A stretch of 64,000 nt of DNA, from positions 1 through 64,000 of the forward strand of contig JAKUCV010001673.1 in NCBI GenBank assembly GCA_028386065.3, written 5' to 3'. The notes below the pieces were generated by a model, which saw only the letters and a list, made by a program, of their open reading frames with translations, did not search any database and was not told the DNA's origin. Both the position numbers and the translations under genes were made by a program. Position 1 is the stretch's first letter, and the number at the start of each line of letters is the position of its first letter. Shown here piece by piece: positions 11,444 through 23,065 of the stretch. This DNA is from Turnera subulata (Eukaryota > Streptophyta > Magnoliopsida > Malpighiales > Passifloraceae).

Positions 11444-12220
11444 GATAATTCTACAATGATCAATTCACACAAAATTAGAGTCATACATACAATCGTTTAA
11501 CAAGGAATTTTATTAAATGATACTCCCTCTATATAAATCAAGATGATAAGTAGGCCAAGATCCATATTTCACTACGAGATAAGTTAGCTTTGGCTAATCG
11601 CTTACATCATAGCTATTTAGGTAGACAACTCTTTGTCAATTACATCTCATGTAATTTTTGGATAGTTGAGTGAACAACTCTTGTTCTTGTCTATTTCATA
11701 GACTTATCTCAACTCTTTGTCTCTAAGTCCCCAATCCTATTGAGATGACTTAGTTAAGTTCAACCCACAATAAGCAATTTGGATATTATAATTATCCCAT
11801 CGTACCTTGCTATCATAAACATTGGCACTTTGCTTTGGCAAATCCACCAAGTGTTGATCTAAGCATAGATGAGTGCTTATCAATGGAAGGCAACACATGA
11901 GGAACTTAATATTTACATCAACAATTGTTTCCATACATAACAATTATGCCATCATATCTTGCTAGGATAAACATTGGCACTTTGCTTTGGCAAACCTACC
12001 AAGTGTTGATCTAAGCAAAGATGAGTGCTCATTCCATACATAACTTGCATGTGATCATATATCGCATATACAATCATTTATAATCAACACACCAAGCCAT
12101 GTGACATGATTATAAAAGGATAAACATGTTAACAAGCAATCAACATGTTGTTCATATATCATTAAGATTATAAGAACATGTTATCTAGCATGCAGAACAT
12201 CGAACTAATTGGCAAAACCT
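11444..12220 (-). other. Element A leader, gag-proximal part
   Basis: This is non-coding leader between gag and the palindrome array. It holds two similar segments containing 'aacattggcactttgctttggcaaa...caagtgttgatctaagca' (about 11818-11873 and 11970-12025). No gene is recognised. Confidence 0.6.
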
Positions 12221-12702
12221 TCAGAACATCGACATTGACACTTAAACATCGATGTTTGGGGTTGGCGAATCCTCAGAACATCGATGTTGACACTTAAACA
12301 TCGATGTTTGAAGTTTTTGAATTCTAGAACATCGATGTCGACACTTAAACATCGATGTTTGCAGTTTTTGAAACTCCAAATAATTGGCCAAATGCTCAGA
12401 ACATCGATGTTTGAACAGTGAACATCGATGTTTGCACAGTGTTTCTGCAAAAAACATCTTGAAATGCAATCGGTCAAGAGAACATCGATGTTTGAACATA
12501 AACATCGATGTTTGAACCCCTTGGCGGACTATCGACCAAAGAGAACATCGATGTTTAACCATTAAACATCGATGTTTTTACCTTTCGGCAGATAATCAAC
12601 AAGGGAGAACATCGATGTTTACCATTAAACATCAATGTTTTGTCCACTCGGCCGAAGAGAACATCGATGTTTACCCATAAACATCGATGTTATGCCCCTT
12701 TA
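12221..12702. repeat. Array of paired AACATCGATGTT palindromes in the A leader
   Basis: The octamer CATCGATG occurs about 15 times within 480 bp, mostly inside the 12-bp palindrome AACATCGATGTT. The copies fall into pairs whose members are about 19-22 bp apart, for example near 12277/12298, 12329/12350, 12400/12421, 12481/12500, 12543/12565 and 12660/12680. Successive pairs are about 50-80 bp apart with unrelated spacer. A few copies are mutated (CATCGACA, CATCAATG). The array lies between the primer site and gag of element A, in the transcribed leader. The same arrangement recurs at 62915-63625. Confidence 0.9.
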
Positions 12703-13363
12703 TCGAACTCATTCAACTTTCTGCCAGAAGTACAAAGTGATTGCTATCATATACCAATCAAGTACTTGTTGTCAAACACCTTTGACAGAACCAACTTCAA
12801 CATATCACATATACGAGAATCATAATGATCTAGTTTAAGCATACTATCAACATAAGCATAATAAACTATGATCAAGTTATGTTGCTTATACAATCATGAT
12901 CACGCCATATCACATATAGCTTCTCATACATATAAACAACTTATTCGGTTTAGTGTTTCACAAGAGGCTCCGCTCGGCAGATAATCAACAAGGGAGAACA
13001 TCGATGTTTACCATTAAACATCAATGTTTTGTCCACTCGGCCGAAGAGAACATCGATGTTTACCCATAAACATCGGTGTTATGCCCCTTTATCGAACTCA
13101 TTCGACTTTCTGCCAGAAGTACAAAGTGATTGCTATCATATACCAATCAAGTACTTGCTGTCAAACACCTTTGACAGAACCAACTTCAACATATCACATA
13201 TACGAGAATCATAATGATCTAGTTTAAGCATACTATCAACATAAGCATAATAAACTATGATCAAGTTATGTTGCTTATACAATCATGATCACGCCATATC
13301 ACATATAGCTTTTCATACATATAAACAACTTATTCGGTTTAGTGTTTCACAAGAGGCTCCGCT
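12586..13363. repeat. 389-bp tandem duplication including part of the primer site
   Basis: 12586-12974 and 12975-13363 are near-identical direct copies, offset by exactly 389 bp. They carry only scattered substitutions, such as 'catcgatg' to 'catcggtg' and 'ttgttgtc' to 'ttgctgtc'. Each copy ends in 'aagaggctccgct', the inner part of the primer-binding site. Only the outer copy continues with 'acca', so only the outer site is complete. Confidence 0.92.
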
Positions 13364-13368
13364 ACCAC
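13355..13368 (-). promoter_or_regulatory. Primer-binding site of element A
   Basis: On the minus strand the 5' LTR ends ...TTACA. After one G, TGGTAGCGGAGCC follows. The same 13-mer flanks the 5' LTRs of D, E and (12 bases) F. It differs at three places from the usual initiator-tRNA-Met site TGGTATCAGAGCC. Confidence 0.8.
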
Positions 13369-14929
13369 TGTAAGTAACCGGGTATGCAAACAAAAGAGAC
13401 AAATGCACAGCGGAAAACCCAGAACTAATGAAGGATCCATATGAAACGGGGTAAACCGAATAACAAGATTTTCATACCTGGTTTGGTTGAGTTCTTTCGC
13501 TCAACTGTTGAGCCGAATCAGCAAGAACTAGACAGAAATCCGATTCCTCTACGGTATCCACACAAACTGTTGATGACCACTAGCAACCGTCACACTATCA
13601 CTAACCCGAGCACTCCCGAACCGCAGTGCTAGCTGCAGAATTCTGAGAGCTAGAGACTAGAGAGTGTTTGATGTGTTGTGTGTGTTGAGCTTGGTGTGTT
13701 AATCTCATTAACCACACTCTTCCATGTATATCACCTATACATATATCAATATTAGTTAGTATAGAAAATGGCCAACCCAATCACATATATATATCTTATC
13801 ACATATCAATATGCATGATTGTGTTTCCATTATCTATACTTTAGTCACAATCATCTACATGATCATGTCTCCACTAACTCAATCATATATATCAACATCT
13901 ATATATAAAACAACACATCCTTTCATGCCTTTTGGACAATAATTCAGGTTCAATAATTCTGGTAACTATTGAACCGAACCAACCCAAACGACCCGGTCCA
14001 ACCATGGTCTAATCACTAGCTCAATAACCCGGTCAAACCATAGTCCAACCGTGGTCTAACCACTGGCTCGAATCAACAGCTCTAAGTGTGTGACCTTGAA
14101 GGCACTAATCACGTGGGCAATAATTATAAACTCTTATTTATAATTATAAACAATGAGCGGTGTCTAGCAACACATCATTGCTACCCAAGTGACCAGATCA
14201 GTACTGATTCATTATGCCTCAGAAAAATGTCATTATCCTTTCGTCCCATTGTCAAGATCAAACACGAGACATGGAATATGTCGTTCTCGTATATGTTTAA
14301 TCTAAGTTTTCTTGATCCCTGAGTTAACTGTGTAAAACAGATACAAATGATATCCCCATATCACTTAATCTGAGCATGGTCATGCATTTACAGTTCAACT
14401 CTATCAAGGGGCCCAACTGATAATATACCCGTTATAAGGGTTGGACGAATTCCATCTTGATCATACAATACCCTCTACACATTATATCATGTACCCAATG
14501 ATTACTCTAAGGTTCACTCATTTACGAATGACCAAGAGTAATATCAAAGTATATGACTCACATGTTGGGAACCTTGATGATCTCAGGTCTAAGGATAGTA
14601 CATATAAGAACCAATAATGACAACATATATATAACAGTCCATGTAGTGTTCTTATGTCGGGTCAGTCCAGTCCACAAGTTCTCTAACTTGTACCTGTATG
14701 TAGAATTCATATCTCATATAATTCTTAACATACGCTAGTCTTAATTTATTATTACAACCCATCCATAATAATAATCGACTAGGGACAATTCAAGAATATA
14801 AAATATTCTTAGGTTATAAATATGTGCAAGCGTTTATCACTAATAAACATATTTATTGGAATAAAACCTTAATAAATATACATGACTATATAATCATCCA
14901 ATGATTGGCTTTTGGGCATTACACTAACA
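13369..14929 (-). mobile_element. 5' LTR of copia element A
   Basis: This is a complete LTR of 1561 bp. On the minus strand it runs from TGTTAGTGTAATGCCC to GGTTACTTACA, so TG...CA ends are present. It aligns with 6166-7467 and with the solo LTR at 58229-59744. The primer site lies directly inside it. To its right the sequence (14930 onward) resumes LTR C. The partner target duplication on the left has been lost. Confidence 0.9.
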
Positions 14930-15503
14930 GATACCTAGAAGAACATAGATTGATTGATGCTAAAATATGCGAGAGCTGATAGTTTCTTTGGGCTTGATTG
15001 ATTGTTTTGTGCTTAATGAGTTTAGTATTGATGCTAGGCTATGCGAGAGCTAGGTAGTATTCTTTGCTGAATATTTGATTCAACATGCAAGAGCTGAGGA
15101 TTAAGATATTAGAAACAATTGCCCACAATCACACATCAACATTGAAATCGACATCCATGCATAATAAACCTAGATGGTAATTGTGTGAACCCCGATTTCC
15201 TAGATTGCTTTAGATATTGATAGAACTTCACTTTAGATTAAGTCTGCGATTTTATTTCTTTTTATTTATTAGTTTCGACATCACCATCTTTTATTTGATT
15301 TGCCTAGATAATCATAAGTTGTGACATTAGGTAGTACTTATTTCCCTTGTTCCGTGGATCGACCTTGATTAGACTACTACACTACATAGTACACTGTGCG
15401 CTTGCAGTTAACAATCATTGTGTTTACTCGTGAGTTATTTGTGTGTCGTGTTGTGAATTGATCAAGAATTATAAATTTGAAAAAGTCACGCGTAAATAAA
15501 ACG
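14930..15503 (+). mobile_element. LTR C, right part
   Basis: This continues LTR C beyond the A insertion. It carries direct repeats of 'gcgagagct' (14968 and 15039 area) and the 'gttccgtggatcgacc' and 'cttgcagttaacaatcattg' blocks usual near the 3' end of plant Gypsy LTRs. It ends next to CATC at 15504, where the minus-strand B gag resumes. Confidence 0.55.
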
Positions 15504-15746
15504 CATCACTCTTCCACCTTTAAGTCTCTCCTCATCTCCCTTGGATTCTTGCGTCACTGAGTCCTCATCCTGGATGACCACCACCTTACTCTCAAGGCCT
15601 GGTTTTGAAACTTGTCCCCCATCACTCCCAGGGGACACCATCTTCCCTTTCTGCAGAGCCAACAGCGCATCTCTGATCCTCAGATTTTTCAACAGGTCCA
15701 TGAGCCACACTTGTCTTAGCAATGTTGTCCTCACTCATTTTGCCCT
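15504..15746 (-). pseudogene. Tat-type Gypsy gag N-terminus (B)
   Basis: A gag-like start lies at about 15746 on the minus strand (ATGAGTGAGGACAACATT). Open frames run to the C insertion but need frameshifts to connect. Beyond the insertion the gag resumes at 5503 with KELLKTMKRKEDDWN in the same sense. Residues here are mostly hydrophilic with no further recognisable motif. Confidence 0.5.
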
Positions 15747-16223
15747 AGCAGTCGAAGTATGGGGATCAAAGACTTGGTATCCTATGGGCTTCCCAGCATA
15801 TACTATCTCATTGGGTTTGGGGTGCGCAAGAATAAGGGGCAAACTATTCACATTTGCTTGAACTCACAACAATAAATCATGCAAATGCACGTACCACTTA
15901 TTGATTCACAATGCATGAGATGCTCAGGGTGTGCAGTTGGTTGGGGCCAAAAGATTGCCACTAGGGAATAGGTTGACCTACTCACACGTGATAATGGATA
16001 TCGCGTGAGGTTCAAGGCCTATTAATCCCCATCATTGCTAAGTAGCGAGAAACATGTTTACTCAAGCCGCCATCGCTTAAAGAAAGCATTGTGGTGGACT
16101 TGGATTCCCTCGCCCTCTTATGGTAGAGGCTTCGCATCAATCATCATGAATGCAAGGCACTTATGATGACAAGTAAAAAGGCACACAAAACTCAACGACT
16201 GCACAAGGTTTCTTGAACCCACT
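15747..16223 (-). other. Untranslated leader of Gypsy B
   Basis: This lies between the primer site and gag of B. No ORF is supported and nothing else was recognised. Confidence 0.5.
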
Positions 16224-16246
16224 ACTTCCCCAGCGGAGTCGCTAAC
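16224..16246 (-). promoter_or_regulatory. Primer-binding site of Gypsy B
   Basis: The minus strand reads GTTAGCGACTCCGCTGGGG directly after the LTR end CTCACA. A TGGCGACTCCGCTGGGG-like site is typical of Tat/Ogre Gypsy elements and supports that assignment. Confidence 0.75.
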
Positions 16247-17859
16247 TGTGAGAACCCGATCAAAAACTAATTGAGCCTTCTCACCTATTCCTTTCACCTT
16301 CTTCCTTGGGTCATTCTCATGTCATTGGAGTCGCCACCCAAATTTTACTACGGACAAAACTTGGGAAAAATCTTTAAATGACATCTTTAGGCAACCGGTC
16401 ATGGTGAACCAAAGACATGGGATCAGGGGTTTGTCATGGATGGGAAGGTGTTAAGCACCCATCCATATTGGGTCGAAACCTTGTGCAATTGGAGAGTACA
16501 AGTGTGCCTTGTGCAGGTGTGCAAGTGTGGAAAATAAAAGAGAAGGGGAGAAGAAGAAGATTTGGCTTGCATCCCGTTGTAAAAGTGAGACTATCTACGT
16601 ACCCAAGTGACCGAGGTCAAAGCTACACAGTTCTAAACATAGCATTAAGTCGCCACTTACATCATCAAAAGCGTCATCATATAATCAGGAAAAATAAAAC
16701 AAAAAGGGATTAGTGTTACCTCTTGTAACCCTCCTCTAGCTCCTTGAATTGGGTTGTGTTCTACACCCACCTTCTTTCCACTTCTAAGCTTAATAATTGA
16801 TCCTCTTCTTGATTCCTCCTTGCTGGACTACTACTGATGTCTCTCACGAAAAATTCTACCAGAGCTTCCGCCTATAAAAGATTTCTAGGCTTGGAGAGGT
16901 AGAGTTTCTCCAAGCACTCAAGCTTATGGGTGTGTATGTGAAAAATAATGTGTGTCTCTTGAAATGTGTATGAGGGATCCTATTTATAGTGTTCAGGGAA
17001 GCCTAGTGGCGTGGACCTGCTTAATGGTGAAGATTATACCCGAAAATCTGGTCCAAAACCGCATAGGATTGAATTAGAAACAAAAATCGGAAAAATCGGA
17101 GATTCTGGGCCCTGATGACCGCCATGGTCGGCGGTCATTCACTGGATGACCGCCAGGGCCGGCGGTCATGTGTGGATGTCCGCCGGCACTTGGCGGTCAT
17201 TGTGAGAGGACCGTCGGTCACCCTGCGTGTCACTCGTTCTTTTCTTTTTCGAACCTCAATCCCCCTAATTCAGCTCTGATTTGATCCTACCGCATACTCA
17301 ATCCCTAATCAACCTAGAATCACTCCATTACTTGATTATTACTCCTCTAAATCATTCCATAACTAATTGATTACACATTAACACCCATTTTGAGAAAAAT
17401 CATACCAAAAACACAAAATCTAATCTAGAGATGATTTAACTCTGATTTTCCACGAAAATCATAGCTAAAATTTTTCTGTAAGAAATATGTTAATGGGCTT
17501 ATTAAGCTCTGAAGACTTCTCATTTCATTAACCTTAGGCCTCTAACTTTATTTCTAACCCAAAAATAAATCATCTCATCATAATTGGATTAAAACTAAAT
17601 AAGAAAGCCCAAATAATAAAATAAAATATATTTTAGTTTAATAAACCTTAATATATATTTTATCCTAAGAATAAATCATCTCATTAATCCTAGAGTTCAA
17701 ACACCTATAGGTTTAAATTACCAAAATACACTAATTCTACTAAACTAAATTCTTACTATGCCTTAACCTAGGATCAAATCCTCTCATTAATCCTAAGTTC
17801 AAACACATTCAAAATCCAATTTTAGTAGAAAATCCATGGGTTAAATTTGGGTGTTCTCA
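16247..17859 (-). mobile_element. 5' LTR of Tat-type Gypsy B
   Basis: This is a 1613-bp LTR. On the minus strand it runs from TGAGAACACCC at 17859 to GGGTTCTCACA at 16247, and the termini are partly inverted copies (TGAGAAC/GTTCTCA). It contains imperfect GACCGCC-rich repeats (17105-17220) and a TATA-type block 'cactataaatagga' (about 16975-16990). It cuts into the Sirevirus K polyprotein at 17860. Confidence 0.85.
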
Positions 17860-19550
17860 AAGAGACAAATGCACTTGAGCAAGAACTTTCGTCCAATGAA
17901 GTGCAACCACATTTGGCATCGAATGTGCCAAAAGGTCTTTCAACAGACGCCATCATAGGAGATCCAACAAGAGGAGTATCAACTCACATCGGGCATTTCT
18001 CTCACAAATAGAGCCAAAGAATATTGTTGATGCCATAACTGATGAAAATTGGATTGTGGCTATGCTAGAAGAGCTAAACCAATTTGAGAGACGTGATGTT
18101 TGGGAATTGGTGGAAAGACCAAGTGATCATCCCGTGATTGCCACAAAATGGGTGTTTAGAAACAAGATGGATGAAGTTAGAAATGTTACAAGTAACAAAG
18201 CCAGACTTTTTGCTCAAAGGTACAGTCAAGAAGAAGGAATTGACTTTGATGAGACTTTTGCTCCCGTGACAAGACTTGGGTCAATTCGAATGCTTTTGGC
18301 GTTTTCTTCTCACAAGGGATTCAAGCTTTAAAAAATGGATGTGAAGAGTGCCTTCCTAAACGGATTCAACATAGAGGAAGTGTATGCTGAACAACCTCCC
18401 GAATTTGAGAACTTTGAACATTCCGACCATGTGTTCAAATTGAAGAAAGCACTTTATGGTTTGAAGCAAACACCAAGGGCTTGGTATGACAAGTTAAGCA
18501 CATTCTTAGTCACACAAGGCTTTACTAGAGGAAAGGTTGACTCTACCCTCTTTGTTAAGCATTATAAGAATGACTTAATTTTTTTGCAAATTCATGTGGA
18601 TGATATACTATTTGGTGCTACTAACGACTCTTTGTGCAAAGAATTTGAAAAGCTGATGCACAGTGAATTCGAGATGAGCATGATGGGAGAAATAACATTC
18701 TTTCTCGGATTCCAAGTCAAGCAACAAAGAGACAAAATATTCATAAGTCAAGCAAAGTACACCAAGGAGTTACTGAAACGATTTGGCTTGGATGGTGCCA
18801 AAACGAGTCCAACTCCAATGAGCACATCAACTAAATTAGACAAGGACGAACAAGGTAAATATGTGGATATAAAGACATACAGAGGTATGATTGGAAGTCT
18901 TCTTTACCTCACTGCTACTAGACCTGATATAATGTTCAGTGTATGTCTGTGTGCTAGATTCCAAGGATGTCCTAAGGAGTCCCATTTACGTGCTATTAAA
19001 CAAATCTTTAAATATTTGAAAGGAACTCCATCTTTAGGACTCTAGTATCCTAGGACTGATGTGTTTGAATTAATTGGATATTCTGATGTTGGCTTTGCTG
19101 GATGCATTCTTGATAAAAAAAAAAACACCAGTGATACATGTCAATTCCTAAGACAATCTCTTATTTCATGGGCTAGTAAGAAGCAAAATTCAGTGGCAAC
19201 ATCCACAACCGAAGCCGAATATGTGGCTGCCGGTTCTTGTTGTGCACAAATTCTCTGGATGAAATAAAAATTGCTTGATTACGATTTAATGTTTACAAGT
19301 ATGCCAATTCTTTGTGATAGTTCAAGTGCTATTAATCTCATTAAGAATCCAGTTCAACACTCAAGGACTAAACACATTGAAATTAGGCATCACTTTATTA
19401 GAGATCCTGTTCTTAAGAAGGATATAATGCTTGATTTTCTCCAAACTGAAAGGTAATTAGCAGACATATTTACAAAACCTTTGAAGGAGGATCAATTCAA
19501 CAAGATTCAGTTGGAGCTTGGGAAGTGCAATCCTCCTCAAATCGATTAAT
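17860..19550 (+). pseudogene. Sirevirus K reverse transcriptase and RNase H
   Basis: The left end is cut by B. Pieces are near-continuous with scattered stops: 18056-18331 (VWELVERPSDHPVIATKWVF, DFDETFAPVTRL), 18335-19045 (KMDVKSAFLNGF, ALYGLKQTPRAWYD, QIHVDDILFGATN with catalytic VDD, TRPDIMFSVCL), 19061-19267 (GYSDVGFAG, STTEAEYVAAGSCCAQILWMK) and 19271-19550 (ILCDSSSAINLIKNPVQHSRTKHIEIRH as two blocks, then LADIFTKPL). At least three in-frame stops inactivate it. The wording and the downstream env-like ORF place it in the Sirevirus (Maximus) lineage. Confidence 0.85.
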
Positions 19551-20440
19551 TAATCAGGTAATATCCTTGCTTAATTTATACTAAATCATGCATCACTTTC
19601 ACACACTTCACTAGACATGTGTTTTGGGCTATGATGATGCGTCAAAGAGATGGGCTCAAGTGGTGCTTCATCGAGCTCGCTAAAAGAGGAAGAAAACGAG
19701 ATGGAAAGTAGATTGAAGGTCTGATTCAATCTGCCATATCTTATGACATTTGAAAGGTCAATTGTGTGTGAAGAAGAGAGAACTGAATTTTCGGCAAAAG
19801 CGTGATCTCTTGACAGTCATTATGGAAGATATCGCAGCTAAGTAGTTGTGGGCATTGATGAAAATCAGTTGAGGAATCCAAAAGAGGAAAGAAAGTAAAG
19901 AGCGAAAAGAGCGGCTGGTTTCTAGGTATGTGCAAATCTGGTGTGTTTCTTTTAGGGGATAATGACACGAGCTGAAAGTGGATCGTGTGCAATTTGCAAA
20001 ATGATTCTTTGGAAGAATGAAAAGCTTAGAAAAAGTATTGGATAGAAGGACCCGTGGCAGAGAAACATGAGACACTATAAAAAGGAGAAGTAGATGGCGG
20101 CTCGGGAGCTAAAAAACTGGAACTTTATGTTAGAAAAAGAGTCATGCTCAGCGACTATCTATTACCCGCCGAGTTTTCCTCCATCCCGTTACTTACAGCT
20201 TCAAACTTACAGTTACTTAGTGTAACCCTTTCCAATTAATACTTACCACTTAGCCATTACCTAATACACCTCCACTCACACTTGGAAACTGCCACAAACC
20301 TCATCATTGGAAGTTAATATAAGGAAAGTGGGCATTAACTCTAAGACTCCTAAAAAAGGGAAGAGAGTTCGAATTCGGGTTAAACCCTTAACTGATCTAC
20401 ATCCAAAACCTCCTTCTCTCAATTCAACCACAAAACCTAA
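19551..20440 (+). other. Spacer between pol and env-like ORF of K
   Basis: There is no supported gene. Sireviruses commonly have a long non-coding stretch here. A 'ctataaaaaggagaag' block near 20075 could be a TATA-like site upstream of the env-like ORF. Confidence 0.45.
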
Positions 20441-22484
20441 AAAAGAAAAAGTTTGTCTATTCCAACATTAGCAAAGAACTCGACTCCAGCCCTCTCAAAC
20501 AGCAACCACCTAAGAAGAGGATGGTTCACCAATCGCCAATGGATATGGCAGCACCGGTGCCAAATCTACCTGCAATCCAAGATGAACAGTAAGAAAACCA
20601 AGCTGCACCACAAGACAACCCAGCGAATGTGGAGAATCCATAGAATCCTCAGATTCCTCCTCCAACTGATGATGAAACCATGGTGGTAGGGATTATTGCA
20701 AGCAACAACAACATCATGAACAAGTGTAGGATGCCCAAGGAAGTGGAGGATCCTATGGAACCTTTGAGGCAAAAGGAAGACTTATGGTTGAGGAAGCTGT
20801 ACCCGCATACTTGGTGGACCAAATTTTGAGAGAATTTAAAGAGAATCCTGCTCATCCAATTCTCCCAGAAGGATATCTTGCTGCCTTGGCTGCAGAAGAA
20901 ATTGTGGAGAAGGTTAATTCCTCCGAAAAGACCATCTCCGAGGATGATATCCTTCTTTCTAAAAAATTCCCCATCAAGAGAAAATACTCCTTTCAAAAGC
21001 TACACTGCACTAAGGAGACGGCCAAGAAGGCTCTTCATGATCGAGCCGCCATCCACAGAGTAGATGTGGAAAAGGCTGCTCAAGGAAAGGACACGTCTTC
21101 CTCAGCAAAGACACCTCCAATCGAGTCTCCTTCCAAGACTAAGGCACCACCTCAAGCTCCAACAAAGACAAAGCTTATGACATCAGCGATGCCAAAACAG
21201 AACTTGAGGGACAACACTGTTGCTCAAAGAATGCGCCCTCCAGCTTCTCGAAAAGGCAAAGAAAAGGTGGTCTATAAGGTTGAATCATCAGAGGATAGCT
21301 CTGCGAAAAAGAAGAGGAAATTCAACTAGATAATACCAAACCTCAAGATGGTGAAGAGGCTGCAGAAGAGGCTGAAGAAGAGAAATGGGTTGAAGAAGAA
21401 GAGGAAGAGGATGAGCCACCAATTATTCGAATGAGCAAGAAGGAGAATATAACCAAATGGCACAAGAAACCACGACATATAGAAGCGAGATCTTCAAACA
21501 ATGCAGAAATCAAAGATGCACCTGGAATCATAACTACTGACTTCTAATTCCTCAAGAGTACCATTGTGCATTTCCGATGATGTCAAATGATCAGGGCTGC
21601 TTCAAATTGTTGAGAGATCCCGATTGATGGACTTGGCCCTCATCAATGTTCCTGCATATGAGATGCTCGTTGAGGATTTCTACTCCTATATGATCCCAAA
21701 AGTCGACAATGATGGTCACACCATCAGACTCCACAGCCTGATTTGTGGAAATCTGTCTTTGTTGATGTCGAATCAATCAGAAATCTGCTTCATCTCCACA
21801 AAAGGAAGGCTTCAAGGGTAAAATACTATAACATAGCTTCGGGAGCAACCACTCCAATTCCACACACACCTAGTGTGCCCGATCAAAGAAGGTTGTTATT
21901 TGGCAAAGCAAGTAAGGCGGGGAAATATGAGGATCTTTCTGTCAATCACCGCATCTTGCTATACTTCATCACTCCAGTTCTTACTCCTCAACATGGCCAT
22001 CAAACTTATCTGAAGACATATGATATATGGCTTTTCGAGATCTTCTCACAACAGCCCTGTTGACTATGCTTACACCATTTTCCATCACATGCGGGAATAC
22101 TCGGGAAGAGCTTATGGGAATCTGATTACTCTCATTACTCAAAGTACAAATTTGGTGCCAACCAATGCTCATCTTTTGGTTCGCTCAAAGGCTATAAACA
22201 CTGTCACTCTATCCCATATGCGCATTAAGAAGAACAAGCAGGGGATATTCTATATTACTCAACCGAGCACCTCCAAAGATGCAAGGGTTGAGGCTTTGGC
22301 AAATGAGGTGAAGGATGTCAGGGATGAGATTCTAAAGGTAAAGGGAATGGTAGCTAAGGTCATGGAGATGCAAAAGGTGCAGTTGAATCTGTTGGTGAAG
22401 CACTTTGCTCCAAACCCGAATAGATTTTCCGCCTCTGATTCCTCCTCTGATAAGGCAGCTGATGATGATGGGACCACTAAGTGA
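20441..22484 (+). pseudogene. Sirevirus env-like ORF
   Basis: This is a broken ORF downstream of pol in the same sense. Pieces lie at 20453-20689, 20784-21329 (181 codons, basic and Pro/Ser/Lys-rich in its second half), 21624-21821 and 22020-22484. The last ends in a predicted coiled coil (EALANEVKDVRDEILKVKG, then MVAKVMEMQKVQLNLLVKH) and an acidic Ser/Asp tail. Position, basic middle and C-terminal coiled coil match the so-called env-like proteins of Sireviruses, whose function is unknown. Frameshifts and stops make it a pseudogene. Confidence 0.7.
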
Positions 22485-23065
22485 ACTTCCTTTAGATCTG
22501 ATGCCCTACTTAGGTTCATGGATTTTTATTTCTGAGCACTGCTTGCATCATGTTTCAATTTGGTTTGTGCTTTTTTTATTTTTGATGCTTTAGTTTGGTT
22601 ATTTTGAATATTTCTGGATATTATGGTTTTGTGTTCGTTCTAGCACTGCTGATGCAATATCGTTTGGCTATCTATTGAACTTCTTTGGTTTTTATATCTA
22701 TGTTATTTCTACTATCTTGCTGCGGTATATTAGTTGATCTTTCTACAGGATTGTGATCTTTTCCTCCCATTGCGCATATTTTTGGTGATGCCAAAAGGGG
22801 GAGAAAAGTAGAGTGTGTGAGAAACACACATGATTATTTCGATATCAACTAATGCTTATACTATGGATGATTATACTTATTGATATTGATTGATTGGTTA
22901 TTCCTCTAACGATTAATGCTTATTTTGGAAAAAATTTTAAGATATAGGAGCATAGATTAAGGGGGAGATTCATAGATTGAGAGGAAGCTTAAACCTTTAA
23001 TCGTTTTAAACCCTCACATACTTATATTTTTCATATATGTTTGCCATCATCAAAAAAGGGGAGAA
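22485..23065 (+). promoter_or_regulatory. Multiple polypurine tracts before K 3' LTR
   Basis: Three purine blocks occur: 'gatgccaaaagggggaga' (about 22786), 'attaagggggagattc' (22956) and 'catcaaaaaaggggagaa' (23049-23065). The last abuts the LTR start TGTTGGATTAAGG. Repeated polypurine tracts upstream of the 3' LTR are a Sirevirus hallmark. Confidence 0.75.

Noticed and set aside
12205..12562. ORFs with repeated KHRCS peptides in the A leader
   Set aside because: The peptide repeat is only the palindrome array read in frame. It lies before gag and no coding signal supports it.
12221..12702. CRISPR array
   Set aside because: Regular repeats with spacers look similar at first sight, but the repeats are 12-bp palindromes in pairs, the spacing is irregular and the host is a plant.
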